Of a stretch of DNA of 64,000 nt, positions 43,157 through 51,178 are shown piece by piece. Numbering within the stretch: position 1 is the first letter of the stretch; each line of letters begins with the position of its first letter. The translations under genes were made by a program, and so were the position numbers. The notes beneath the pieces were generated by a model. It made no database searches. It was not told the DNA's origin and saw nothing but the letters and a program-made list of their open reading frames with translations. The DNA comes from Hyphomicrobiales bacterium (GTDB taxonomy: Bacteria; Pseudomonadota; Alphaproteobacteria; Rhizobiales; Beijerinckiaceae), in assembly GCA_027489955.1 (NCBI GenBank), contig JAIXYZ010000011.1, forward strand, positions 310,001 to 374,000. The letters are read 5' to 3'.

Positions 43157-44671
43157 TCAGCGCAGGAAGTTCGTCAGCGAAAGCTGCGAGAGGATCGACG
43201 TCGTCTGGTAGCTCGCCTGCAGGCGGGTCTGCAGCGACAGGATCGACACGGCGACCTCCTCGTCCGACACGCCTTCGACGCTGCCGATGACGTCCTCCAG
43301 GAAGGCGCGGCGCTGCTCGTGGCGGGTCTTGGCGCTCGCGAGCGAGACCGTGGATTCGGTGAGCTGCGAGGCCACGTCCTCCAGGTTCTGCACGCCCGGC
43401 ACCTTGCCCAGATTGGCGCTCAGCCTGTCGCCGAGCTCGCGGTAGCGCTCCCGGTCCGTGGTGGAGCCGGCGGAGAAGGTCTCGCTGGAGACCACCGCCA
43501 GATGGGCCAGCATGGTGCGGAACGCCTCCTCGTTGGCCCGGGCGCCGACCGCGACGGTCTCGCCGCTGTCCACGCGCACGGTCGCGGTCGCCCGCGCATC
43601 GCCGGCGCCGTCGTCGCCCTTGTACCAACGCATCGTCGCCTTGCCGGGATCGACGCCGTAGCCGGTGGCGGTGGCGGGGCTTCCGCCAATGACGCGTGGC
43701 GGATTGGTGCCGGTGGAACCCGTGAAGAAGTCGCTGGAGGCGCGGATCGCCGAGGCGGCGGCGAGCGAGGTGCGCACCTCCGTATCGAGCGCCGCCGTCA
43801 CGGCGGCCGAGAGGGCGCTCGCGGTCGCCGCGGTGGAGCCTCCGATCAGGAACGAGCCGGCGGCGGCCGGCCCGGGGCCGGACTGGGCGGTGAGCTCGAC
43901 GCTGGTCTGCGTGCCGTCCGGAAGGTCGAGGACGATGCGCACCCGGTCGCCAGGGTTGGGCTGGGCGTTGACGTCGAAATCGACCGTGGCGGGATCGGTG
44001 TTGGTGAAGGTCGCGGCGATGCCCGAGCCCGTCGCCGAGGCGCCCGCCAGCTTGAACCCGAAGGGCAGCGCTGCCGCCTCCTCCGCGATCTCCACATTCG
44101 TTCCGGTGGGCGAAACCGTCAGGCGCCCGAGCCCGGCGGCGCCGGCATCCGCCAGCTTGCGCTCGGCGATGAGCGTGGTGACGCCGTCGCCCGTGGCATC
44201 GCCGTTCATGATGGCGTCGAAGCTGGCCACAGGCTTGATGTCGGGCGAGCGGCCGGAGAACACGAAATTGCCGTTCACGTCCGTGTTGAGGACGTCCAGC
44301 GCCTGCTTCAGGCGGCTCTCCGCGGCCCGCTGGCTGACCGTGCGCCCGTCGGCGCCGGGGGCGAAGGCCTCCACCGACAGGTCCGTGCGGGACTCGCCCA
44401 CGAGCTTGCTGAGCTGCTCGACGCCGAGCGTCATGAACTTGAGACGCAGGTTCGCGTCGCCGATCGAGCCGAGATAGCCGGCGATGGCGGAGGTCGCGGC
44501 GCGCGCGTCGAGGCTCTTCGTGCGGCCGATGCCGAGCCCCCCATAGGTCTCGGCCTTGCGCCCGGTCGCGAGCTGGCGCTGCAGGTCGTCCAGCTGCGAG
44601 CGCATGGACACGAACATCGTGCTGGCGCGCTGGGTGCTGAACAGGCCGGGGGCGAAGGGGGAGATCGTCAT
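43157..44671 (-). CDS. flgL: Flagellar hook-filament junction protein FlgL
   Basis: FlgL (HAP3) joins the hook to the flagellin filament. The 504-residue protein has the flagellin-like N-terminus FSTQRASTMFVSMRSQLDDLQRQL and C-terminal helix EEVAVSILSLQTRLQASYQTTSILSQLS. It is longer than E. coli FlgL (317 residues); the extra part lies in the central region about 180-380, which would form surface domains. It follows flgK by 11 bases and is the last gene of the hook operon. A flagellin is the alternative reading, but position beside flgK supports FlgL. Confidence 0.88.
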   Translation of the reverse strand: MTISPFAPGLFSTQRASTMFVSMRSQLDDLQRQLATGRKAETYGGLGIGRTKSLDARAATSAIAGYLGSIGDANLRLKFMTLGVEQLSKLVGESRTDLSVEAFAPGADGRTVSQRAAESRLKQALDVLNTDVNGNFVFSGRSPDIKPVASFDAIMNGDATGDGVTTLIAERKLADAGAAGLGRLTVSPTGTNVEIAEEAAALPFGFKLAGASATGSGIAATFTNTDPATVDFDVNAQPNPGDRVRIVLDLPDGTQTSVELTAQSGPGPAAAGSFLIGGSTAATASALSAAVTAALDTEVRTSLAAASAIRASSDFFTGSTGTNPPRVIGGSPATATGYGVDPGKATMRWYKGDDGAGDARATATVRVDSGETVAVGARANEEAFRTMLAHLAVVSSETFSAGSTTDRERYRELGDRLSANLGKVPGVQNLEDVASQLTESTVSLASAKTRHEQRRAFLEDVIGSVEGVSDEEVAVSILSLQTRLQASYQTTSILSQLSLTNFLR

Positions 44672-44682
44672 CGGTCCGTCCT

Positions 44683-46533
44683 TCAGATGCGCAGCAGCAT
44701 GTCCATCATCTCCTTGGCGGCGGTGATGATCCGCGCGTTCGCGGAATACGCCGTCTGGAGCTGGACGAGTTGCGCCATTTCCTGGTCGATGTTGACGCCG
44801 GATTCCTCCGAATACCGGCCCTGCACCGTGGAGAGCGCCACCTGCTGGCCGGCATCGAGGCTGGCGGCCGCCTCTGCGGCTGCACCCTGGGTCTCGATGG
44901 TCCGGCGCGCGAAGGCGGCGACCGTGCCGTTGAACTGCGCCATCCCGCCGACGCCGGTGGCGGGCGAGAAGGTGAGGATCGTGTTGGACAGCTTGTCGAG
45001 CAGCGCGGTCGGCCGCGCCGGATCGCCGGCGGGAATGCCCGGCCCGTAGACGACCAGCCGCGAGGGGTCGGCCGCCAGCGCCGGGTTGACCGCGATGCGC
45101 TGGGCGAAGCCCGTCAGCTGGGACGTGCCGTTGAACGAGCCGGTATACGGCGTCGAGGCCGCCGCCCCGTCGACGAAGAAGGGCATTTCCGTCGTGCCGG
45201 CCGTCAGGCTGGTCTGCGTCACCGCCGTGCGCAGGCCGGTGACGTTGGTGGTCGCCCCCGCGCCGTCGTCGAGGATGCGCAGCGTCGAGCCCGCGGCGCT
45301 GACCGTGTAGCCGGGCCCGAGCGCCGCCTGGATCTGCGCCACCACGCCGGGCATGCCGCCGGACATGTCGATCGGGAAAACCTGGTCGCCGGTATCGGCC
45401 GTCGCCGTCGGCGGGAGCGATGCGACGCCGTCGGCCCGCACGAAGGAGAAGCGCCGTGCGGCGCCGGACGGCGTCAGCGTGGCGTCGAGCGTGATGACGT
45501 TGCCCGGCTGGAGCCCGGCTATATCCACCTCGAAGCCGCTGGCCGGACCGGCCGAGGCGGCGGTGCCGGTGCGCTGCTGGTCCGAGAGCGCGCGGGCAAG
45601 CCCGGCGGCCAGCTCGTCGAGCTGCTGCTGCGCCTGGACGAGGACCTTGTCGCGCTGCTCCACATAGGCGGCGAGCTCGCCCGAGCGCAGGGCCCGGCCG
45701 GCCAAGAGGTCGATGCTGCCGCCCGAGCCGTCCACCGCGCGGATCGTGCCGAGCGTCGAGACCGCCGGATCGGTGCTGTAGACCGAGCCCGGGCCCATAT
45801 TGGGCGTCTGCGTGAATTCCAGGCGCACCGCGTTGCGCCCGTCGAAGAGCTGCAGGCCGCCGGTGGTGAAGACCGTGACCGAGCCATCGCCCGCATCGGC
45901 GACACGCACGTCCATGAGGCCGGAGAGGTCGTTGATGATGCGGTCGCGCTGGTCGAGCAGCGCGGGCGAGGCCGCGCCGTCGGGATAGCCCACGACCTCC
46001 TGGTTGACCCTCGCCAGCTGGCTCAGCAGCTCGTTGGCGCGGTTGACGCCGCTGGCGATGGCGTTCTCCGCCCCGCGCCGCAGGTCCTGCACGCTGGAGG
46101 ACAGCCGGTTGAGCTGCGTCGCCAGCGTCGAGGCGGCGCTGATCACCTCGCCGCGCGCCGAGAGCGGCGAGGCCTGGAGCGCCTGCAGGGACTCGGCGAA
46201 GGCGTTGATCCGCGTGTCGAGGGCGTTGACGCCGCCGGGCTGGCCGAAGAGCTGGTCGAGAGCCTTGGCGAAGTCGGCGCGCACGGCGGTATAGCCCGCG
46301 CCCGACGTCTCCAGCCGCAGCTGCTTCTGGACGAGCGAATCCAGCATGCGCTGGACGTTGCCGGTCAGCACGCCCGAGGAGCGGCCGCCCGAGACGGACT
46401 CGATCGGGCTCAGGATGCGGCGGTTATAGCCCGCCGAACCCGCATTCGCGACGTTGGTCGAGACGACTTCCATGCCGGCCTGCGTCATGCGCAGGCCGCT
46501 CATGGCATTGTTCATGGCTGCCGCCAGACTCAT
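44683..46533 (-). CDS. flgK: Flagellar hook-associated protein FlgK
   Basis: FlgK (HAP1) sits at the distal end of the hook. The 616-residue protein opens with SLAAAMNNAMSGLRMTQAGM and contains STNVANAGSAGYNRR, typical of rod-hook family N-termini. Its C-terminus VNIDQEMAQLVQLQTAYSANARIITAAKEMMDMLLRI pairs with the N-terminus to form the coiled core. Codes for secretion by the flagellar type III system, so no signal peptide is expected. It starts 41 bases after flgE and precedes flgL. Confidence 0.95.
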   Translation of the reverse strand: MSLAAAMNNAMSGLRMTQAGMEVVSTNVANAGSAGYNRRILSPIESVSGGRSSGVLTGNVQRMLDSLVQKQLRLETSGAGYTAVRADFAKALDQLFGQPGGVNALDTRINAFAESLQALQASPLSARGEVISAASTLATQLNRLSSSVQDLRRGAENAIASGVNRANELLSQLARVNQEVVGYPDGAASPALLDQRDRIINDLSGLMDVRVADAGDGSVTVFTTGGLQLFDGRNAVRLEFTQTPNMGPGSVYSTDPAVSTLGTIRAVDGSGGSIDLLAGRALRSGELAAYVEQRDKVLVQAQQQLDELAAGLARALSDQQRTGTAASAGPASGFEVDIAGLQPGNVITLDATLTPSGAARRFSFVRADGVASLPPTATADTGDQVFPIDMSGGMPGVVAQIQAALGPGYTVSAAGSTLRILDDGAGATTNVTGLRTAVTQTSLTAGTTEMPFFVDGAAASTPYTGSFNGTSQLTGFAQRIAVNPALAADPSRLVVYGPGIPAGDPARPTALLDKLSNTILTFSPATGVGGMAQFNGTVAAFARRTIETQGAAAEAAASLDAGQQVALSTVQGRYSEESGVNIDQEMAQLVQLQTAYSANARIITAAKEMMDMLLRI

Positions 46534-46574
46534 CGCTCAACCCTCATTCGGCCCGACTGCCGAATACTGACCTC

Positions 46575-47927
46575 TTACCTGACGATGTTGATCACATCCT
46601 GCAGCATCTGCTGCGCAGTCGTGACCACGCGGGTGTTCGCACTGTAGGCCTGCTGAGTTACGATCATCTTTGCGAATTCCTCCGCAATGTCGGTATTCGA
46701 CCCTTCCAGCGTGCCACCAAGGATGGAGGAACCGCCGATTCCGATGATCGGCGCGCCCGATTCCAGGGTCTGCGCGAAGGCGCCGCCGTCGAGCCGCTGC
46801 AACGCGTTCGCCGCGTTGAACTGGGCCACGGCGATCTGGGCCAGCGTCGCCACCTGCCCGTTGGAATAGGTGCCGGTGATCTGGCCTTCGCCCGTCACCG
46901 AGATGCGCTCCAGCGTGCCGGCGGCATAGCCGTCCTGGCTGATGCCGGAGCCGCGCACCGAGCCCGAGGAATCGGCGAACTGGGTGAGGCCGTTATTGCC
47001 CACCTGGATGTCGACGTTGCCGATGGCGACGCCGTTGACGGTGAGGCCCGTGATCGGGAACACGCCGCCCGCAGGCGTGGCGAGCTGGCCGGTGGCGTTG
47101 AACGTCGCCTGGCCGATCCGCGTCCAGGCCGGCTGGGCGCCGGTCGCGTTGGAATCGGACTGGTAATAGAGCTGCCACGTATTGGCGGCCGACTTGGCCC
47201 AGCGCATCTGCACCGTGGCCGGCGCGCCGACCGAGTTGTAAACCACGATGGAGCCGCCGAAAAGCGAGGAATCCAGCAGGTCCTGCACATCGTTGGCGGC
47301 GACCGTGGCGCCGCCCGCGGTCGGGTCCGTCGCGAAGTCGGCGGGGTTGATGAACTCGCTGCCCGGCGTCGCCGGGTCGGCATTCGGCGTCGAGGGATAG
47401 CTCGGCAGGTTGGCCGAGTACTCGATGCTGGTCGTCTGCCGCGCCGGGACCTGCACGTCCGACAGGCGGATCGGCTGGTTGGAGCCGGTGACGGCGCCGG
47501 TCACCGGGTCCAGCGTGTTGCCGCGCAGGTAATAGCCCGCCCCGTTCACCAGGAAGCCGTCGCGGTCGATCGTGAAGTCGCCGCGGCGGGTGAAGAGCTG
47601 CTGGTCGCTGAAGACCGGATTGCCCGCCACGTAGTCGGTGCGCTCGGCGATGGCGAAGAAGCCCTCGCCGTTGATCGCCATGTTGGTGGAGACGCCGGTC
47701 GTGTTGAAATCGCCCTGGATCGTGTTGGTCCCGCGCGAGAAGGCGGCGACCGAGCCGGCGAGCGACTGACGCGGAGGCAGGTCCGGGATCAGGTCCACGA
47801 AGCTCGTGTCGATCCGCTTGAAACCCGTCGTCTGCGAGTTGGCGATATTGCCGGAGATATTCTCCAGCGCGTAGGACTGCGCCCGCAGGCCGGACACCGC
47901 CGTCAGCATCGCGCCGAACACACCCAT
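46575..47927 (-). CDS. flgE: Flagellar hook protein FlgE
   Basis: FlgE is the main subunit of the hook, the universal joint of the flagellum. The 450-residue protein starts MGVFGAMLTAVSGLRAQSYA and has the signature ENISGNIANSQTTGFKRI. Its C-terminus (EEFAKMIVTQQAYSANTRVVTTAQQMLQDVI, shown in part) is typical. I chose the ATG at 47927, which has GGAGGAGA six bases ahead; a frame to 47966 lacks support. A sigma-54 promoter lies about 60 bases upstream, so this gene heads the flgE-flgK-flgL operon. Confidence 0.94.
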   Translation of the reverse strand: MGVFGAMLTAVSGLRAQSYALENISGNIANSQTTGFKRIDTSFVDLIPDLPPRQSLAGSVAAFSRGTNTIQGDFNTTGVSTNMAINGEGFFAIAERTDYVAGNPVFSDQQLFTRRGDFTIDRDGFLVNGAGYYLRGNTLDPVTGAVTGSNQPIRLSDVQVPARQTTSIEYSANLPSYPSTPNADPATPGSEFINPADFATDPTAGGATVAANDVQDLLDSSLFGGSIVVYNSVGAPATVQMRWAKSAANTWQLYYQSDSNATGAQPAWTRIGQATFNATGQLATPAGGVFPITGLTVNGVAIGNVDIQVGNNGLTQFADSSGSVRGSGISQDGYAAGTLERISVTGEGQITGTYSNGQVATLAQIAVAQFNAANALQRLDGGAFAQTLESGAPIIGIGGSSILGGTLEGSNTDIAEEFAKMIVTQQAYSANTRVVTTAQQMLQDVINIVR

Positions 47928-47987
47928 GATCGTCTCCTCCACCGCCCCCGCTCGCGGGGTGCGCACACCTGAACCTGGCGATGGCGT

Positions 47988-48004
47988 CGCAATGGGCGTG
48001 CCAG
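47988..48004 (-). promoter_or_regulatory. Sigma-54 promoter of the hook operon
   Basis: On the minus strand this reads CTGGCACGCCCATTGCG: TGGCACG, four bases, TTGC. It matches the sigma-54 consensus (YTGGCACGrNNNTTGCW) at nearly every position with exact -24/-12 spacing. Transcription would start near 47977, leaving a leader of about 50 bases before flgE. In Caulobacter the hook genes are likewise sigma-54 dependent. Confidence 0.85.
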
Positions 48005-48086
48005 TGGGCTGGATGAGCGATTCCAGAGGGTTAGTTGGAGGCAGCGGGGGCGGACACGGCCGCAGGCGGCCGATTCGCCCCGGCGT

Positions 48087-48105
48087 CCCGGCAAAACCTG
48101 CCGGG
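48087..48105. promoter_or_regulatory. Palindrome CCCGGCAAAACCTGCCGGG, candidate FlbD enhancer
   Basis: This 19-base inverted repeat (CCCGGCA...TGCCGGG) lies about 100 bases upstream of the sigma-54 promoter of flgE, the right distance for a bound activator. In Caulobacter, FlbD works at CCCGGCA-like ftr sites. It also sits just after the stop of the YcjF-like gene, so it could instead be the terminator of that gene, but no T run follows on the minus strand. Confidence 0.5.
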
Positions 48106-48107
48106 CG

Positions 48108-49079
48108 TCACTCGGCCTTGCGCAGGAGGTCGCCCGCGACCTCGGAGACCGTCGGCATCGGTGCGCGCACGAAGGGGAGCGGCCGGCACACCGCGATTGC
48201 CGCCAGCCCGATCCGCGCGGTCAGGAGCCCGTTCAGGACGCCCTCGCCCGCCTTCGCCGAGATGCGCGCGGCCAGCCCGTGGCCCATGGCCTGTCCGATG
48301 ATGCTGTCGCCCGCCGCCATGCCGCCGGTGACAACGAGCTGGCCGGCGACGGCGCGCGCCAGCCGCGCGAAGCCCAGCGTGCCGGGCCGGCCGCCATAGA
48401 TGCCCGAAACGATGCGCACCAGCCTCGCCGCCGCATAGAGCGTGAAGGCGACGTCGATGATCGCGCGGGGACTGACGGCGGTGACGAGCGCGACCTGCCG
48501 GGCGCTGACCGCCACCGCCTGCCGGGCCCGGGCGTCGAACGGGGTCAGCAGCGCCTGCTCGGCCATGGCGAGCCGGTCGTCGGCGTCGATGATCGTGTCG
48601 GCCTCCGCCGCGAGCGCCGCCCGCCCGGCGGCCGTCTCCGGCCTTCCGCCATAGAGCGAGACGAGATCCGCCACGACCGATGCCGCCCCTGCGGCGTCGC
48701 GGGCGATAAGGGCATCGCTCGCGCGCCGGTGGAGCGCGGCGATCCGCCGTTCCCGCAGCAGCCCGGCAAGCTCGCGGCCGACGATGACGAGGAAGGCCAG
48801 CGCCGCAACAACGGCGAGCGCGATCGCCACGAACCCGGCGGCCGGATACAGCGCCAGGAGGCCCGAGACCAGGCGCTCGACCCAGAACCCGAAGGCGATG
48901 ACGAGGAGGCCGCCGACCGAGGCCATGAGGAGACTGCCCCAGCCCCGGCGCGGGCGCTGCGGCTCCTCCACCGGCACGAGCGGCGCGTCGAAGGCGTCGG
49001 GATCGGCGGAGACGGTGATCGTGGGACCCCGTCCCTCCTCCGTTCCGGCGAGCGGGAAGGCGCGCGGCTTCGTCGTCAT
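48108..49079 (-). CDS. YcjF / TIGR01620-type membrane protein
   Basis: The 323-residue protein of the UPF0283 type has a polar N-terminal tail of about 47 residues, two membrane segments near 48-72 and 77-101, and a C-terminal region with ADTIIDADDRLAMAEQALLTPFDARARQAV and AGDSIIGQAMGHGLAARISAK. The family is always next to YcjX and its function is unknown; both are upregulated by envelope stress in E. coli. It starts 13 bases after YcjX. The hook operon control region lies just beyond its stop. Confidence 0.85.
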   Translation of the reverse strand: MTTKPRAFPLAGTEEGRGPTITVSADPDAFDAPLVPVEEPQRPRRGWGSLLMASVGGLLVIAFGFWVERLVSGLLALYPAAGFVAIALAVVAALAFLVIVGRELAGLLRERRIAALHRRASDALIARDAAGAASVVADLVSLYGGRPETAAGRAALAAEADTIIDADDRLAMAEQALLTPFDARARQAVAVSARQVALVTAVSPRAIIDVAFTLYAAARLVRIVSGIYGGRPGTLGFARLARAVAGQLVVTGGMAAGDSIIGQAMGHGLAARISAKAGEGVLNGLLTARIGLAAIAVCRPLPFVRAPMPTVSEVAGDLLRKAE

Positions 49080-49092
49080 GGCGGGCTTCCTC

Positions 49093-50598
49093 TCATGCCA
49101 GGTAGTCGCCGATGAGGAATTCCAGCGCGCGATCGAGCCTAATATGCGGCAGGGGCTTCATCCTCCCGGCGGCATCGGCGACGGCAAGCGGCGGCCGCAG
49201 GCGCGGGAAGCGCAGGCTGCCCTTGGCCAGCCCGCCTTCGAAGATCGATTGCGGCACCTCGGGCAATTCGCCGGAATAGAGGGCCGCCTCGCCCGTGCCG
49301 TCGAACAGGGTGTCCTCCACCCGTTCGCCCGCCATCGGCGTTCCGATCACCGTCGGCAGGTCCTGGCGCCCGTCGCGCACCTTGGCTTCGCGCGTCGCAC
49401 GCACCGCCGCGAGCGCCACCGTCGCCACCTTGCCGCCGGCGCCGGCCGTGCGCTTCATGGCCCGGGCCACGAGGAAGGACAGGATCGCCTCCAGCCGGTC
49501 GTGCTGGGCGTGATGCAGATGGTCCGCCTTGGTCGCCGCGAACAGGACGCGGTCGGCGCGCGGCGTGAACAGGGCTGTCGCGAACGTGTTGCGCCCCGTG
49601 CGGAATGCGGCCAGCACCTCGTCCAGCGAGCGTTCGAGATCGGCCACTGCGGAGGGGCCGCCGTCGAGCGCCGACAGGACGTCCACCAGGACGATCTGCC
49701 GGTCCAGCCGGGAGAAGTGGTCGCGGAAGAACGGCTCGGCGACGATGGAGCGATAGGCATTGTAGCGGCGCTCCATGGCCGCCCCGAGGCTGCCCGGCTG
49801 GAAGGGCGGCCGTCCCGGCGGCAGGACCAGCGGCGCAAAGGTCAGGGCGGGCGAGCCTTCCAGGTCGCCCGGCATCAGGAAGCGCCCGGGCGGCACGGTA
49901 GCGGTACGCTCCGGATCGTCCCGCACGGCGCGCAGATAGGCGCGGAACCGGTCGGAGGCCGCTTCCATCGCCGCATCGTCGGCGGGATCGTCGGGGCTAT
50001 GGGCCGACAGCCCCTCGCGCAGACGCTCCACCAGCACGCGCCGCCCGTCGGCAGCCCCGAGGCCCAGCACGTCGCGGCTCCACTCGGCATAGGAGCGGTC
50101 GAGCAGGGCGAGATCCAGCAGCCATTCGCCGGGATAGTCGACGATGTCGACCAGCAGCCGTGACGGCCCCTTGCGCCAGCCGGTCGCCCGCTCGAACTCG
50201 ATGGCGAGCCGCAGCTCCGAAATGCGTGTCGTCGATTGCGGCCAGACGCGCTCCGGCCCGGTGAGCGCGGCCAGATGGCTCTCGTAGGGAAAGCGCGGCA
50301 CGTCGTCGTCCGGCTGCTCCTCCAGGCGAACCCTCGATATCCGCCCCTGCGCCGAGGCGGACAGGACGGGAAGCCTCCCGCCCTCCATCAGCTGGTGGAC
50401 CATGGCGGTGGTGAACACCGTCTTGCCCGAACGGGACAGGCCGGTGACGCCGAGCCGCACCCGGGGGCGCACGATGTCCTGGCCGGCCTCGAGGACCGAG
50501 CGGGCGGCGAACGCGGCGAGCTTGAAGGGATTGGCGGGGGACAAGGCGGACCAGGCGACTCCAGCGGCGGCGGGCGGTTCCCACCAGCTTAGCGACAA
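49093..50598 (-). CDS. YcjX-like P-loop protein (DUF463)
   Basis: The 501-residue protein is a cytoplasmic P-loop NTPase of the YcjX type. The Walker A motif GLSRSGKT is at about 53-60 in RLGVTGLSRSGKTVFTTAMV, with LLVDIVDYPGEWLLDLALL as the probable Walker B/switch region and VLFAATKADHLHH as the guanine-specifying TKAD-like part. The start is uncertain: the frame opens with TTG at 50598, and no ATG or GTG with a good ribosome site is near. Function is unknown. Confidence 0.84.
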   Translation of the reverse strand: MSLSWWEPPAAAGVAWSALSPANPFKLAAFAARSVLEAGQDIVRPRVRLGVTGLSRSGKTVFTTAMVHQLMEGGRLPVLSASAQGRISRVRLEEQPDDDVPRFPYESHLAALTGPERVWPQSTTRISELRLAIEFERATGWRKGPSRLLVDIVDYPGEWLLDLALLDRSYAEWSRDVLGLGAADGRRVLVERLREGLSAHSPDDPADDAAMEAASDRFRAYLRAVRDDPERTATVPPGRFLMPGDLEGSPALTFAPLVLPPGRPPFQPGSLGAAMERRYNAYRSIVAEPFFRDHFSRLDRQIVLVDVLSALDGGPSAVADLERSLDEVLAAFRTGRNTFATALFTPRADRVLFAATKADHLHHAQHDRLEAILSFLVARAMKRTAGAGGKVATVALAAVRATREAKVRDGRQDLPTVIGTPMAGERVEDTLFDGTGEAALYSGELPEVPQSIFEGGLAKGSLRFPRLRPPLAVADAAGRMKPLPHIRLDRALEFLIGDYLA

Positions 50599-50635
50599 TA
50601 TGGGATGCCGCCTCGCGGAATCCCAACGTCCGGCG

Positions 50636-51061
50636 TCAATCGTCGCCGCGGGTCGAGCGCATGCGCTTCACGCCCGACCGCCGGACCTTGGCCTCGATCC
50701 GACGCTTCTTGGACGCGAGCGTGGGCCGCGTCTTGATCCGGCGGCGCGGCGCGACGCGGGCCGCGGCGATCATCTCCGCCAGCCGCGCGAAGGCATCGGC
50801 GCGATTACGGTCCTGGGAGCGGAACTTCTGGGCGATGATGAGCACCGTCCCGTCCTGCCCGAGGCGCTGGCCGGCAAGCCGCGCGAAACGGCCCTTCGCC
50901 TCCGCATCCAGCGCCGCGGTTCGCACCAGGTCGAAGCGCAGCTGCACCGCGCTCTCCACCTTGTTGACGTTCTGCCCGCCGGGTCCCGAGGCACGCACGA
51001 AGCGCTCCTCGACGTCGCCGTCGTCGATCACGATCCCCGGTGCGATTTCGATGTCGGCCAT
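50636..51061 (-). CDS. arfB: Alternative ribosome-rescue hydrolase ArfB
   Basis: ArfB hydrolyses peptidyl-tRNA on ribosomes stalled at the end of a message lacking a stop codon. The 141-residue protein has the catalytic motif GPGGQNVNKVESAV near 26-39 and a basic C-terminal tail (RRIKTRPTLASKKRRIEAKV) that would enter the empty mRNA channel. No codon-recognition domain is present, so it is not a full release factor. I chose the ATG at 51061; the longer frame runs antiphase through metZ. It is divergent from metZ. Confidence 0.92.
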   Translation of the reverse strand: MADIEIAPGIVIDDGDVEERFVRASGPGGQNVNKVESAVQLRFDLVRTAALDAEAKGRFARLAGQRLGQDGTVLIIAQKFRSQDRNRADAFARLAEMIAAARVAPRRRIKTRPTLASKKRRIEAKVRRSGVKRMRSTRGDD

Positions 51062-51117
51062 CTGGTCCCATTGCCGGGTCGGATAGTCCGCCACGGCTCG
51101 TCTTTTTTGCAGGAAGC

Positions 51118-51141
51118 ATGTTCTTTTTATAGAACGACATG
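51118..51141. promoter_or_regulatory. Imperfect inverted repeat before metZ
   Basis: CATGTTCT at 51118-51125 and AGAACGACATG at 51131-51141 form an imperfect inverted repeat (one bulged GA). The sequence GATATAAG, a possible -10 box for metZ, follows directly at 51141-51148. The position suits an operator or a short hairpin. No SAM-II riboswitch signature (TGATTTG, GCTAAA) is present in this 117-base region. Confidence 0.4.
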
Positions 51142-51178
51142 ATATAAGCCGGGCCGATCCAGGGAAAGACCTTCTCCG

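Noticed and set aside
43319-45049. Long plus-strand frames over flgL and flgK
   Set aside because: They are antisense to flagellar genes with clear N- and C-terminal family signatures, and the composition is shadow-like.
51062-51178. SAM-II riboswitch before metZ
   Set aside because: The motif set TGATTTG...GCTAAA with a pseudoknot pattern is missing; only an imperfect inverted repeat is present.
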